Made by a program: the position numbers and the translations under genes. Source: Phytohabitans maris (lineage in GTDB: Bacteria > Actinomycetota > Actinomycetes > Mycobacteriales > Micromonosporaceae). From it: DNA of 64,000 bases. Location of the stretch: positions 310,001-374,000 of the forward strand of contig NZ_JAVHUY010000002.1 of NCBI RefSeq assembly GCF_031085175.1, given 5' to 3'. A model generated the notes under the pieces. That model saw nothing but the letters and a program-made list of their open reading frames with translations. It was not told the origin of the DNA and did not search any database. Below, in pieces: positions 29,609-38,221 of the stretch (its first letter is position 1; every line of letters begins with the position of its first letter).

Positions 29609-30484
29609 CTAGAGCTCCTTCATGATCCTGTGGAGAAGGTCGGCTGTCCGCTGCGATGGCTCGGCCTCGTGCGCCAGCTGCCGCATCACGCTGAGGTACG
29701 TGTCGACGTCACTCGCACGGTCGAGGTAGATCGCACCGGTGGCGTGCTCGATGTACACGACATCTGGCATGTCCGGCTCCGGGAAGCCCAGGATGGTGAA
29801 CGAGCCGATGAGAGCCGAATGCACGCCGGTGCGAAACGGAAGCACATGGAGCCGGATGTTGGGTCGTGTCGACGCCTCGATCAGGGCGGCTATCTGCGCA
29901 CGCATGAGCGCCGCGCCTCCGATGGCTCGCCGCAACACCGCCTCGTCGAGGACCGCCCGCAGCCGTAGCCCGTCCGCGGCGGCAAGTCTTTGCTGGCGGG
30001 TCATGCGCACGTCGACGCGGCGCTCGAGATCGAAGGAGTCGTCGGCGTCGGCGTCTCCACCCTGGACGACAGCGCGGGCATAGTCCCTGGTCTGAAGGAG
30101 CCCGGGAATGAGCTGTGTCTCATATGTGTCGATATGATCGGCCGCCGCCTCCAGGCCGAGGAACGACGAGAACCAGTACGGGAGGATGTCGGTGTACTCG
30201 TGCCACCACCCTGGACTGTTGGCTTGACGCACCAAAGACAGGATCGCCGCGCGGTCGGTGCCGTCGACGACGTTGTACAAGGTCAGCAGGTCGGCAACGT
30301 CTCTCTCCTTGAAGCCCACGCGCCCGAGCTCCAGCCGGCTGATCTTCGACTCGGACGCGCGGATCTCCCACCCGGCCTGCTCGCGGCTGATGCCATTGGC
30401 TTCGCGCAGCCTGCGCAGCTGCGCGCCGAGAATCATCCGTAGTGCCGTCGGGCCACCGAAGCGGGCATCGGGCGGCGAGGTCAT
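29609..30484 (-). CDS. XRE-family regulator with DUF5753 domain
   Basis: ATG 30484 is preceded by AAGGACGG, a better start than the upstream frame end at 30547. The product is 291 residues. Residues ~12-75 form an XRE helix-turn-helix ('LGAQLRRLREANGISREQAG', 'RASESKISRLELGRVGF'). The rest is a DUF5753 ligand/sensor domain ('GWWHEYTDILPYWFSSFLGLE', split here; 'TYETQLIPGLLQTRDYARAV', 'RLHVLPF', 'DVVYIEHATGAIYLD'). Such regulators usually sit beside a short DUF397 gene; none is visible here. It follows the small membrane protein by 44 bp on the same strand and may share its promoter near the palindromes at 30871-30921. Confidence 0.85.
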   Translation of the reverse strand: MTSPPDARFGGPTALRMILGAQLRRLREANGISREQAGWEIRASESKISRLELGRVGFKERDVADLLTLYNVVDGTDRAAILSLVRQANSPGWWHEYTDILPYWFSSFLGLEAAADHIDTYETQLIPGLLQTRDYARAVVQGGDADADDSFDLERRVDVRMTRQQRLAAADGLRLRAVLDEAVLRRAIGGAALMRAQIAALIEASTRPNIRLHVLPFRTGVHSALIGSFTILGFPEPDMPDVVYIEHATGAIYLDRASDVDTYLSVMRQLAHEAEPSQRTADLLHRIMKEL

Positions 30485-30527
30485 CGATCCGTCCTTCGGC
30501 TGATCGGCCCGATGTGGCGCATCGCGG

Positions 30528-30881
30528 TCATCCGCCAGAGATACCACTGCCGCCCGCTCGCTCGACGGGCCGGTGTCCCTCGACGGTGTCAGGGGGTCGC
30601 TCTCGGCGGGCGGTGCCGTAGGTCAGGAACCGCCGGACGATATCTCCGGCGAGAGTGACGAAGGCGGTGCCGCCCATGACGGCCAGACTCGACTGGCCCA
30701 GTATCGCCGCGCAGATGGAGAACGCCATCAAGAGGCCCTCTACCGCCAGCAAGCCGAGGATCACGGTAAGCGTGGGCCCGTCTTCGGCCGGCTGCTGGCG
30801 TGTGTCACGCGTGCTCCCGCCCCGCTGGCGAGAGAGACGGCCCTGTCTCGATCCGACCACGCCGCCATCGTGCTTGTGCAC
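30528..30881 (-). CDS. Small membrane protein upstream of the XRE regulator
   Basis: The frame is open from 30929, but the first codons fall inside the palindromic operator-like DNA, so GTG 30881 (or a GTG further in) is a better start. It encodes about 117 residues with two hydrophobic helices ('LTVILGLLAVEGLLMAFSI' and 'SLAVMGGTAFVTLAG') flanked by charged ends. I do not recognise a family. It lies 44 bp before the XRE/DUF5753 gene on the same strand. Confidence 0.5.
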   Translation of the reverse strand: MHKHDGGVVGSRQGRLSRQRGGSTRDTRQQPAEDGPTLTVILGLLAVEGLLMAFSICAAILGQSSLAVMGGTAFVTLAGDIVRRFLTYGTARRERPPDTVEGHRPVERAGGSGISGG

Positions 30882-30888
30882 GCAAGCA
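30871..30888. promoter_or_regulatory. Imperfect palindrome TGCTTG-N6-CAAGCA
   Basis: The arms TGCTTG and CAAGCA flank six bases. It lies nine bases from the perfect palindrome at 30898-30921. The paired arrangement suggests operator sites for a dimeric repressor. Confidence 0.5.
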
Positions 30889-30897
30889 AATGCAAGC

Positions 30898-30921
30898 GAG
30901 CATCTGCACGTGCAGATGCTC
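30898..30921. promoter_or_regulatory. Perfect 24-bp palindrome, likely operator
   Basis: GAGCATCTGCAC is followed directly by its exact reverse complement. It sits upstream of the membrane-protein/XRE unit and next to an A/T-rich stretch (GGGATATAAGG at 30930-30940), so it is well placed to block a promoter. The cognate regulator could be the XRE protein, but this is inference. Confidence 0.6.
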
Positions 30922-31230
30922 ATGTGCAAAGGGATATAAGGGGTAGATGGTGCTCAACCGGTCGATGTCGATCCAGGCGGCAAACTCGCTACGGACGATC
31001 GCCTTCGACGCGTGATCGCACCAGGCGGGCCCAGCGCTCCAGCTCCAGCAGCGCCCGGATCGGCCGCGGAACGTCCGCTCATAGCCGCTGGTCGTGGGCG
31101 GTGGCGGCAGCGCCGACCGCTTGACCGGCCGCGCTCGTGCCGCGAGCCCCGTGCCGCATAGCGCGACGGTGATCGGAGCGGGGAGGGGCGCGGTCATGTG
31201 CGGACGTTTTACGCGTTGTACGCTGGCCGT

Positions 31231-31499
31231 GTGACCGAGCGGGAGTACGGCTGGACGGAGGCCGGTAAGGCGAGCGGCACGGCACGGCGTGTCCGAGCGG
31301 GAGGCGATCGAGGCGCTGTTCTCGACCCAGCGGATCGAGAACCACGTCGGGACGCCGCTGCTGGCGGTGGCTGGCTTGGCCGATTCGGCTCGGGTGATCG
31401 TGGTGTTGTGCGAGCGGGTTGGCGAGGTCAACAGCTACGCCATCCTGGCGGTGCGACCGGCTACGCCTGAAGAGGTCAGCAGTGGATGGAGGGGACACG
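31231..31499 (+). pseudogene. BrnT-like toxin gene, apparently frameshifted
   Basis: From GTG 31231 the frame reads 'TEREYGWTEAGKAS'. The continuation expected for this toxin type, 'ARHGVSEREAIEALFS...LLAVAGLADSARVIVVLCER...ILAVRPATPEE', is in the next frame, beginning near 31270. A single-base change around 31255-31285 separates them. The second frame also has no stop before the antitoxin start. Gene order (toxin then ribbon-helix-helix antitoxin) fits a BrnTA-like pair. An internal start at GTG 31289 could still yield a shortened product. Confidence 0.5.
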
Positions 31500-31787
31500 A
31501 TGACAGTGCACCGGGACCCGCGAACGATGAGCCGGGAAGAGCTAGTGGCCTACTTCGACAGCGGCGGGGACATCTCGGAGCTGTTGCGCGATGCTGCCGT
31601 CGGTCCGGACCTCGGTCCGGCGCCGAACCCGGAGAGCGTACCGATGATCGTGACCGGAGTACGGCTCTCCACGGCCGCCGTTCAGCGTTTGGACGAGCTG
31701 GCGGGCAACGACAAGGCGGGACGCTCAGGGTTGATCCGTCAGGCGATCGACGAGTTCCTGGCCAGGCATACACCTGAGGCTGCCTGA
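31500..31787 (+). CDS. Ribbon-helix-helix antitoxin (CopG-like)
   Basis: ATG 31500 has GGAGGGG seven bases upstream. The product is 95 residues. The N-terminal half is acidic and helical ('SREELVAYFDSGGDISELLR'). The C-terminal half is a ribbon-helix-helix domain ('IVTGVRLSTAAVQRLDELAG', 'AGRSGLIRQAIDEFLA'). It lies immediately after a BrnT-like toxin frame that looks broken, so it may be an orphaned antitoxin. Confidence 0.7.
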   Translation: MTVHRDPRTMSREELVAYFDSGGDISELLRDAAVGPDLGPAPNPESVPMIVTGVRLSTAAVQRLDELAGNDKAGRSGLIRQAIDEFLARHTPEAA

Positions 31788-32247
31788 ACAGCGGCAGGTC
31801 CTTGCCTTGGCGCAACACGTTCTCTGCCGCTGCGTGGCCGGCCCCACCGGCGCGGACCTGCCCGATGTGCAAGCACGCTCGCGGCGATGGGTGCTGCCGC
31901 TCCATTGGGAACGCCGCGTCACGTTCGCGGAAATGAGCAAAAGTGCGAGCATCGCGGGAACCGACCCGTTGACAGTTGAGTTCAGAGCCGCTCGACGCGG
32001 CCCAGGGCAGCAGGCCGGTGTAGGCCGGCCGTCGAGGTTCAGCGCCAGTGCCAGTGCCGCCTCCATGATCACCGGGCGAGCCTGCCTAGCTCTGAACGCG
32101 GAGTCGGCCACCGGCCGGAATACCCGTTGGCCGAGTTGTGCAGCGGTGTCTCCTTGCTGATCGCTACCCGGCTGACCGTCCACCTGCCGTCGAGGGCCTA
32201 CGGAGCTCGCCAGCGCTCCGCGTATATTCGGCGACAGAATCGAATAT
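31788..32247. other. ~460-bp region without a supported gene
   Basis: Long frames on the minus strand here lack family resemblance and ribosome sites. I see no repeat or RNA gene. The last ~40 bp before 32248 contain A/T-rich TATATTC/GAATATAT, probably the promoter of the vapB-like gene. Confidence 0.4.
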
Positions 32248-32457
32248 ATGAAGACGGTGATCGACTTGAACGACGAGCCGCTGGACCTAGCCGCCAAGGA
32301 GTTGGGCACCAGGACGAAGAAGAACACCGCCCACGCCGCGCTGGATTTCGGGGGCGACCGCCTCCGCCTCATCGGACACCTGCTCGACGCCCCCTGCGCG
32401 CTGGGCGTGGGTCCGGACATCGCGGATCGGGAGGTCGTGCGGCAGGCCCGCCGTTGA
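32248..32457 (+). CDS. VapB-type antitoxin (copy 1)
   Basis: The 69-residue product starts 'MKTVIDLNDEPLDLAAKELG' and closely matches the intact antitoxin at 41273-41482 along its full length. Some conserved positions have drifted ('ALDFGGDRLRLIG' versus 'ALEFVANRRRRIE'). It overlaps the start of a truncated VapC reading frame (TTG at 32454). With its toxin broken, it may be decaying. Confidence 0.7.
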   Translation: MKTVIDLNDEPLDLAAKELGTRTKKNTAHAALDFGGDRLRLIGHLLDAPCALGVGPDIADREVVRQARR

Positions 32458-32642
32458 CCGTTCCCGTCGGTCCGGGTCACGTCTATCTCATAGATGCCTC
32501 CGCACACACCAGGATCGTGCATCCATCGATCCGCAAGGTCATCGCGGGCTCATTGTTGACCACGCCGCAGCCTACTGGGCTAGTCGCCGCGCTCATCTCG
32601 CCCGCAGATCACACACATCACCCATCTGACAAGATGGACTGA
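32454..32642 (+). pseudogene. VapC (PIN) toxin, truncated after ~33 residues
   Basis: From TTG 32454 the reading 'TVPVGPGHVYLIDASAHTRI' and 'HPSIRKVIAG' matches the first 33 residues of the intact VapC at 40839-41276, including the first PIN aspartate. After this the frame runs 30 unrelated codons to a stop at 32642. The other catalytic residues are lost. Confidence 0.75.
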
Positions 32643-32916
32643 ACTTGTTCCAACGCGGGTTCCAACGCGGTCTGACTTACCAAATATGGACCGCGTGGGT
32701 CTACCTCGCAATGTGGGCCAGGGACGGAGCGTTCGTCGCACTATTGTCACGATCGCTCCATATCGAGGCGTACTGCAGCCGCCACGATCACCTGGTGGCT
32801 AGCAAGCCAGCCAGCCCGACAGAGCCTTCGGGCCGCGGTCCCCCCAATCGGCACTACGACGTCGGTACGTATCGCACCGCGTACGGATCAAGCCCCATAA
32901 CGCGGTCAGATGGACG

Positions 32917-34452
32917 TCAGCACCCAACTCGTGGTGGGCTGGCCTCTCGTGAGGGCCCTGGCGGGTTGCGTCTCATGCCCCATCGCTGGGCGGCCCCAGG
33001 GACGCCGCCTCCCGGTGCGGGCACGTCGAGACGCCGCCAATGTGATCGTCGTGGAATGGCCGCAGCGACGGCTTCGGCCGCGGCCTGGGCGAGTTCCGGC
33101 AGCACGCTCGTGTACGTGTCCGCGGTCAGTTTCATGGTCGAGTGGCCGAGGGTGGCCTGGACGACCTTGAGGTCGACGCCGGCGGCCAGGGCGAGGGTGG
33201 CGGCGCCGTGCCGCAGGTCGTGCAGCCGCACCGGCGGCAAGCCCGCGTCGGCGACCAGCCGGCGAAAGCGGCGGCTGACCGCGTCCGGGTGCCAGGGCTG
33301 CCCGTCCTCGCGGACGAAGAACAGCCCACCGCCGCGAGTGGACGGTCGGTGAACGCGGTAGCCGCGCAGCACCGCGACGGTGCCGGCGTCGAGAGCGACG
33401 ACGCGGTTGCCGGCGCCGCTCTTCGGCGGCTTGCGCTGCAGCACACGACCGGCGGTGGTGACCTGCTGGGTGACAGCGAGCTCGGCCCGGTCGAGCAGGG
33501 CGTCGGCCTCGCGCAGGCCGACGGCCTCGCCGCGGCGCAGGCCGGTATGGGCGACCAGGTGCAGCAACGGATACAGGTCGCGGTCGTATCTGGCGACGTG
33601 GTCCAGGAAGACCCCGGTCTGCTCCGGTGTCCACACCATCACCGGGCCGGGCACCTCGCCGGTATCCTGCCAGCGGTCCACCCGCGGCTGCGTCCACACC
33701 AGCGGCCGGGCCAGCCGCGCCGGCCGCAGCCGGATGACGGTGGCCGGGTTGGTCGGGATCAGGCCGTCGGCGACCGCGTCGTTGAGCGCGACGCGCAGCA
33801 CCGCCCGGATCCGGTGGCAGGTGCCCGGGCCGGTGACCCGCCGGCCGCGCACCGAATCCCGTACCGCAGGGTGGGTGGAGCGGCGAGCGGCGCGGACCTG
33901 CTCATTGGCGGCCTCGATGGCAGCGAACATGCCGCGAATGTCGTCGAGCCGGAGCCGGTCCAGCGCGACCTCGCCGAGATGTGGAACCAGGTGGGCGTGG
34001 ATCAGGCTGGAATAGGTACGGCGGGTGTTCTCGTCCACCAACCGGTGGGCCAGCCAGCGGTCCAGGTACACCGCCACCGTGGTCGACCCGCCGAGCGCCC
34101 GGCGGGCCCCCAGCCGGCGACGGACCGCCTCCACCGGCGGCAGCGGCCGGCAATGCCGGGCGGCCAGGATCAGCCCAGCGACCTCCGCGGTCGCGGTCGC
34201 ATCACCGGCGGCCAGGTCGAGCAGGCCGCGGGCGTGGTCGCGGGCGGCGAGCGCGGCGCGGCGGCTGGGATAGCCGCCGCGGCGGACCTGCCGGCGCCGG
34301 CCGGCCGGGTCGGGCGGCAGCTCAAGCCGGTAGTGCCAGCGACCGTGTCCCGGATTCCACGCCCCGCTCGGCCGGCGCAGCCGCGGGCACGCCCCGACGG
34401 TCCGACAGCTACAGCGTTTGAAGAAGTACTGCGAGCCTGCCCTGATCTGCAT
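32917..34452 (-). CDS. Tyrosine recombinase (phage/ICE-type integrase)
   Basis: ATG 34452 ('MQIRAGSQYFFKRCSCR') gives 511 residues; the longer upstream extension is low complexity. The N-terminus has a cysteine-containing arm-binding region (~residues 1-60), followed by a SAM-like core-binding domain ('DENTRRTYSSLIHAHLVPHL'). The catalytic domain shows Arg in 'HTGLRRGEAVGL' (~304), HxxR in 'LHDLRHGAAT' (~410), 'LGHST' and the nucleophile Tyr in 'DTYTSVL' (~445). No excisionase or tRNA attachment site is recognisable beside it. Fragments related to its tail and head lie at 5528-5625 and 35025-35133, all on the minus strand. Confidence 0.9.
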   Translation of the reverse strand: MQIRAGSQYFFKRCSCRTVGACPRLRRPSGAWNPGHGRWHYRLELPPDPAGRRRQVRRGGYPSRRAALAARDHARGLLDLAAGDATATAEVAGLILAARHCRPLPPVEAVRRRLGARRALGGSTTVAVYLDRWLAHRLVDENTRRTYSSLIHAHLVPHLGEVALDRLRLDDIRGMFAAIEAANEQVRAARRSTHPAVRDSVRGRRVTGPGTCHRIRAVLRVALNDAVADGLIPTNPATVIRLRPARLARPLVWTQPRVDRWQDTGEVPGPVMVWTPEQTGVFLDHVARYDRDLYPLLHLVAHTGLRRGEAVGLREADALLDRAELAVTQQVTTAGRVLQRKPPKSGAGNRVVALDAGTVAVLRGYRVHRPSTRGGGLFFVREDGQPWHPDAVSRRFRRLVADAGLPPVRLHDLRHGAATLALAAGVDLKVVQATLGHSTMKLTADTYTSVLPELAQAAAEAVAAAIPRRSHWRRLDVPAPGGGVPGAAQRWGMRRNPPGPSREASPPRVGC

Positions 34453-34860
34453 CGCCCACCCCCGTGCGGACGCCGACCGGCGTGCATGGCGGCGGCCACG
34501 ATCACCGGGGCCCGGTTGGCCCGATCGTCGCACCCCCGGCCGGGCCAGTGCGGCGGCATCCAGGGAATCGGCGAACGACGACGCGGTCGCCGACCGGCGA
34601 GCACGTTCCGCGCACGCTGGGGCCGCCCCACCAGCCGGGATGGCATCCATACGGCATAGATGACCGTCCAAATTTGGATCTTGGCCGACATTTCGCCAGC
34701 AGTGGAGCCCAGCACGCCAACACCAGCGCCGAATCGTCGGAGCAGGAAGGGCGGCAACCGCAGGTCAACGGCTTGCGTTCGAGGCCTCGGCAGCGGTTTA
34801 GGAACGGACAAAACGGATAAAATGGACACGCTGGAGGCGCCCACCACACCCTGCCCCGCT
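34453..34860. other. ~400-bp region upstream of the integrase, no clear gene
   Basis: It contains an A/T-richer stretch (near 34795-34830, with AAAACGGATAAAATGG) but no convincing reading frame, RNA or attachment site. Confidence 0.35.
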
Positions 34861-34916
34861 CACTGTCGGGCGGGATATGGTGCTGTGGCTCGTTCCCGCC
34901 TGCGCGAAGTCGGCGC
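34861..34916 (+). repeat. Duplicate of the 5' end of the DUF6880-like gene
   Basis: About 55 bp resemble 36665-36718, the start region of the gene at 36689: both read TGTCGGGC..GAT.TG..GC.GTGGCTCGTTCCCGC. The likeness stops within the first ten codons. It is a truncated copy, not a gene. Confidence 0.5.
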
Positions 34917-35024
34917 GTCAACGACTGCCGGCTGTTGCCGACGAGCGCTGGCGGCCGCAGCCCGTCCCAGCACGGCCCCCCGGCCGAGCACAGCCCGATC
35001 GTACGATGTCCGGCGAAAGCTGGA

Positions 35025-35133
35025 GCGTTCGTCGCGGGTTCCACGCCCCGCTCGGCCGGCGCAGCAGCGCGCACGTCCCGGCGGTCCGGCAACCGCACCG
35101 CCTGAAGAAGTACTGCGAGCCTGCTCTGATCAC
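35025..35133 (-). pseudogene. Integrase N-terminal remnant
   Basis: Minus-strand translation from 35133 reads 'IRAGSQYFFRRCGCRTAG' and 'LRRPSGAWNP', matching the first ~35 residues of the intact integrase (start 34452). The match then ends. Its start region overlaps the 3' end of the PIN-domain gene. Confidence 0.7.
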
Positions 35134-36149
35134 GAGAAGCCCGTTACCTTGCGTGCGTCGCCTTCAGGATGGGTCCGATTGGTGTCGCCGACATTCTCGA
35201 ACAGCTCAAGGAGATGATCTACAGCGCCCTTGCCCGCCGGCGAAACGGAGGTTGCAGCGATTTGAGCTGGCGCGTGAGGGCGGATCACTTCGATGCATTC
35301 GGCAAAGGCTCGGTCGCCGGTCACGAAATAGTCGTAGTCGACTAGATAGGTGGCAATTTGGTTGTCTACCGGCGTTCCAGGGGTCACCTTGCGAAGGGAC
35401 TGAACCTCCCCCATAGCCCACCGGAGCCATTCACGGGGCAGGCGTTCTTTTGCACATTCTCGAGTCCAAAAGGTGATCCACTGGGGACGTTCGGAGCGGA
35501 TACGGTTGAGCTGAAGCCATGGCTCCAACCAGTCGAGGGAGGTCTGACTAGGTCGTAGAATCAACTCCTGCCACCAATTCGCCTCGCTGTGACCGCGCCA
35601 CGCCTCGAAGGGCTCACCATCCCAACCAGGAACCCTACGCAGATACCAGGATCGCGCGGTGTCCAGCCGAAGTCCTTCTATCCTGTGTCCTAGCTCGCGA
35701 GCGGTGCTTCGCGCAGCCTTCGCCTCATTGCGAGCGCGATCGAGCTTTCCATAATCGACCGCAGATACAATCCTCGCCATCTTATCCGTCTGATGCCGCA
35801 CACGCCGCCAGAAGCCGCTGCGCCAGTCGTTTCTATTTTGATGCCAGTTGCGCGTCTCTGGTCGTGCTACAAGCCACTCGGGACGGAGCCTTGTGATCTC
35901 CTCGCGAAGCTCCTCGGCCTCAACGAACGCCTCCGGCATTGGGCGCAGCCAGGCGTTACGCGTAAGGGCCTTCGCTAGGCGCCGCCTCAAATGAATGTCG
36001 GACATCCGTAGGCATTCGTAAACCACAGCAGGACACGCGACCAGGTCAACATCAGCGGTCTTGGCTGCTTTACGGATCACTTCGACGGCGTCCGCGTCCA
36101 CCACATACCGCCATATGTTTGTGTCGGGAAGGACCGCGACGGACCTCAT
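35130..36149 (-). CDS. PIN-domain protein of unusual length
   Basis: ATG 36149 ('MRSVAVLPDTNIWRYVV') gives 339 residues. The N-terminal 'LPDTNIW' has the first PIN aspartate near residue 9. A second acidic cluster lies in 'PAVVYECLRM'. The C-terminal 'DNQIATYLVDYDYFVTGDRAF' (21 residues, shown here as 'TYLVDYDYFVTGDRAF') supplies the remaining acidic residues. About 170 residues of basic helical sequence are inserted between the halves, so it is much longer than VapC (~130 aa). It may be a ribonuclease toxin or tRNA-processing-like PIN nuclease. No antitoxin is evident beside it. Its last codons run into an integrase remnant, so the natural C-terminus may be altered. Confidence 0.65.
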   Translation of the reverse strand: MRSVAVLPDTNIWRYVVDADAVEVIRKAAKTADVDLVACPAVVYECLRMSDIHLRRRLAKALTRNAWLRPMPEAFVEAEELREEITRLRPEWLVARPETRNWHQNRNDWRSGFWRRVRHQTDKMARIVSAVDYGKLDRARNEAKAARSTARELGHRIEGLRLDTARSWYLRRVPGWDGEPFEAWRGHSEANWWQELILRPSQTSLDWLEPWLQLNRIRSERPQWITFWTRECAKERLPREWLRWAMGEVQSLRKVTPGTPVDNQIATYLVDYDYFVTGDRAFAECIEVIRPHAPAQIAATSVSPAGKGAVDHLLELFENVGDTNRTHPEGDARKVTGFS

Positions 36150-36167
36150 TGCAGCATCCTGGCACAT

Positions 36168-36688
36168 CTGAGAGGAGACGACCTCACGTCGGCTACATCA
36201 CGATGTTGCGGGAACCTCTGCACAGCGGCCCAGACGATATCGCCGCGGGGCGGTCGGTCACCTCGACCTAGCCGTGCACCGCACCGTACAAGACGCCGTC
36301 CGGCTGTCTTGACGCTGTCCATACTGGATCACACGCCCGCGCCGCGACGCTCTTGAGCGGAGCCCGCGTAGCCCTGAGGGCACCGCACACCAACCGGTAG
36401 TGACATCCGAGCCGGACGTAATCCGGACGCCGCACGGGTTACGGGGCGCCGCCGCGACATCCGAGGAACCGATGACGTCGGCGACCGGCGCGCCGCCCAC
36501 CGAGCACGAAACGACCACACATTGCCCGATCAACGCGTCGGACGGGGGAGAAACCACAGGATACGGGCGTGCCTCAGCTGGGGAGCGAGCGATTAGGGAT
36601 AGAACGAAAGGGACAATGCGGACTCCCGCCTGCCGAGCGATCGGGCCGCCGCTGCCGCCCCGCCTATTGTCGGGCAAGATGTGACGCC
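36168..36688. other. ~520-bp region with a dispersed repeat
   Basis: No intact gene. Bases 36480-36537 are repeated at 41616-41673. On the minus strand a start at 36522 reads MCGRFVLGG, which resembles the catalytic N-terminus of SRAP-domain proteins but is not open far in one frame. Confidence 0.4.
36480..36537 (-). repeat. Dispersed ~58-bp repeat, copy 1 (possible SRAP gene 5' remnant)
   Basis: It shares GGCGACCG.CGCGCCG.CCACCGAGCAC and ACGACCACACAT with 41616-41673. Both copies encode MCGR at the same place on the minus strand. Confidence 0.5.
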
Positions 36689-38140
36689 GTGGCTCGTTCC
36701 CGCTCCACGAAGTCCGCGTCGACCTCGACCGCAACGCTGCGTCAGTTCCTGCTGCGCCAGGATCCGGGTTGGCTGGTCGATCAGCTCCTGCAGATCGCCG
36801 AGGATGACCCCCTGGTCGCGGCCCACCTGCAGGCTGCCTCCGGCGCTGACCGGACCGGCCTGGTTGACCTGTCCGGCCTGCGGCGCGAGCTCGCTTCGGC
36901 GATCCAGCCTTCCTGGTACGTCGAGTACGGCGCGGTCGCCGGCTACGCCCACGGGATCGATCGGGTGCTGGACGAGGTACAGAGGCTGATCGACGAAGGA
37001 TTCCCGGAGGCGGCGATCGAGGCCGCCGAATACGCGCTGACGTTGTTGGAAGATGCGCTCGGGCAGGTCGACGACTCCGACGGGGAGATGGGCTCGCTGG
37101 CCGCGCGGGCCCAGGAGATCCATCTGGCAGCGTGCGAGCAGGCGCGGCCGGATGCGGTGGAGTTGGGCGAGCGGCTGGCCAGGTGGGCGCTGCGCAGTGA
37201 TTGGGAGATCTTTCTCGACAGCGCTCGCGCATATGCCGACCTGCTCGGTGAGCCCGGCCTGGCCCGGTTTGAAGCGGTAGTCGACGAACAGTGGTTGACG
37301 CTGCGTCAGCTGAAGCCGGGAGACGACAAGCGGTGGGACGACAACCGGTTCCGGCCGACGCATCTGAAGGAGATGCTGGCCGCCCGGCGGGGGGTGGACG
37401 CGCTGGTCGAGGTGATCGCCCATGACCTGGCCTCGTCGTACCAGTTCTGGCGGGCCGCCCAAACTCTGGCCGAGGTGGGTCGGGTCGAGGACGCACTGGG
37501 CTGGCTGGAGCGCGGGCAGGCGTCCTTCCCCGACAGCCCGGACGGGCGGCTGTCGGAACTCGCCGCTGACCTGCATGCGCGGGCAGGTCGCCCGCAGGCG
37601 GCAACCGACATCGCCTGGCAGCAGTTCACCGACCGGCCCAGCCTGCCCGGCTACCAGCGCCTGCGCGAATTCGCTGTCGCCGCGGGAGTCTGGGCCGAGC
37701 GCCGGGAGGCCGCCCTTGCCGTCCTGCGGAACCAACCGACGGCCACCACACTGACGGCACGCCCAAGTTGGGCTGAACCACCCGGCCATTCCACGCTGGT
37801 CGAGGTCCTGATGTGGGAAGGCGACATCGACGCGGCGTGGCAGGCTGCCCAGCACGGCGGCTGCACCCGACCATTGTGGCTGGAGTTGGCCCGCGCCCGT
37901 GGCAGGCAAGATCCAGGCGACGCGATGCCGATCCTGCGCCGCGAGGTCCTCACCGCGATCGACGGCGGTAAGCGGCCGGCGTACCACCAGGCCGCCAAAC
38001 TGGCCAAGGAACTCCGCGGCTACGCCACCCGCGCCGGACGCCCTGACGAGGCCGACGAATGGATCCGCCAGGTACGCGCCGCCAACGCCCGCCGCCGCGC
38101 GCTACAGGACGAGTTCAACAATGCCGGGCTCCCGCACTGA
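36689..38140 (+). CDS. DUF6880-like / SWIM-protein C-terminal-type helical repeat protein
   Basis: GTG 36689 is the likely start (MARSRSTKSAS); an upstream frame extends to 36569. The product is 483 residues. It begins 'FLLRQDPGWLVDQLLQIAED' and continues as TPR-like helical hairpins ('DEGFPEAAIEAAEYALTLLE', 'FWRAAQTLAEVGRVEDALGW', 'STLVEVLMWEGDIDAAWQAA'). This matches the C-terminal part of actinobacterial SWIM zinc-finger proteins, but the zinc finger itself is not present. It is probably a scaffold; no enzyme motif is visible. It converges on the primase-helicase gene with an 80-bp gap. Confidence 0.65.
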   Translation: MARSRSTKSASTSTATLRQFLLRQDPGWLVDQLLQIAEDDPLVAAHLQAASGADRTGLVDLSGLRRELASAIQPSWYVEYGAVAGYAHGIDRVLDEVQRLIDEGFPEAAIEAAEYALTLLEDALGQVDDSDGEMGSLAARAQEIHLAACEQARPDAVELGERLARWALRSDWEIFLDSARAYADLLGEPGLARFEAVVDEQWLTLRQLKPGDDKRWDDNRFRPTHLKEMLAARRGVDALVEVIAHDLASSYQFWRAAQTLAEVGRVEDALGWLERGQASFPDSPDGRLSELAADLHARAGRPQAATDIAWQQFTDRPSLPGYQRLREFAVAAGVWAERREAALAVLRNQPTATTLTARPSWAEPPGHSTLVEVLMWEGDIDAAWQAAQHGGCTRPLWLELARARGRQDPGDAMPILRREVLTAIDGGKRPAYHQAAKLAKELRGYATRAGRPDEADEWIRQVRAANARRRALQDEFNNAGLPH

Positions 38141-38221
38141 CCAACCTGCCATCTGGATAGTCACCGGTCCCCGACGGCGAAATCACCACGGTAGCAGGAG
38201 GGCTGCTCGACGGCCGCATTC

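Noticed and set aside
31725-32522. 265-codon minus-strand frame as a gene
   Set aside because: It runs antisense to the antitoxin and VapB genes and shows no domain.
36593-37987. 464-codon minus-strand frame
   Set aside because: It lies opposite the DUF6880-like gene and has no family resemblance or start site.
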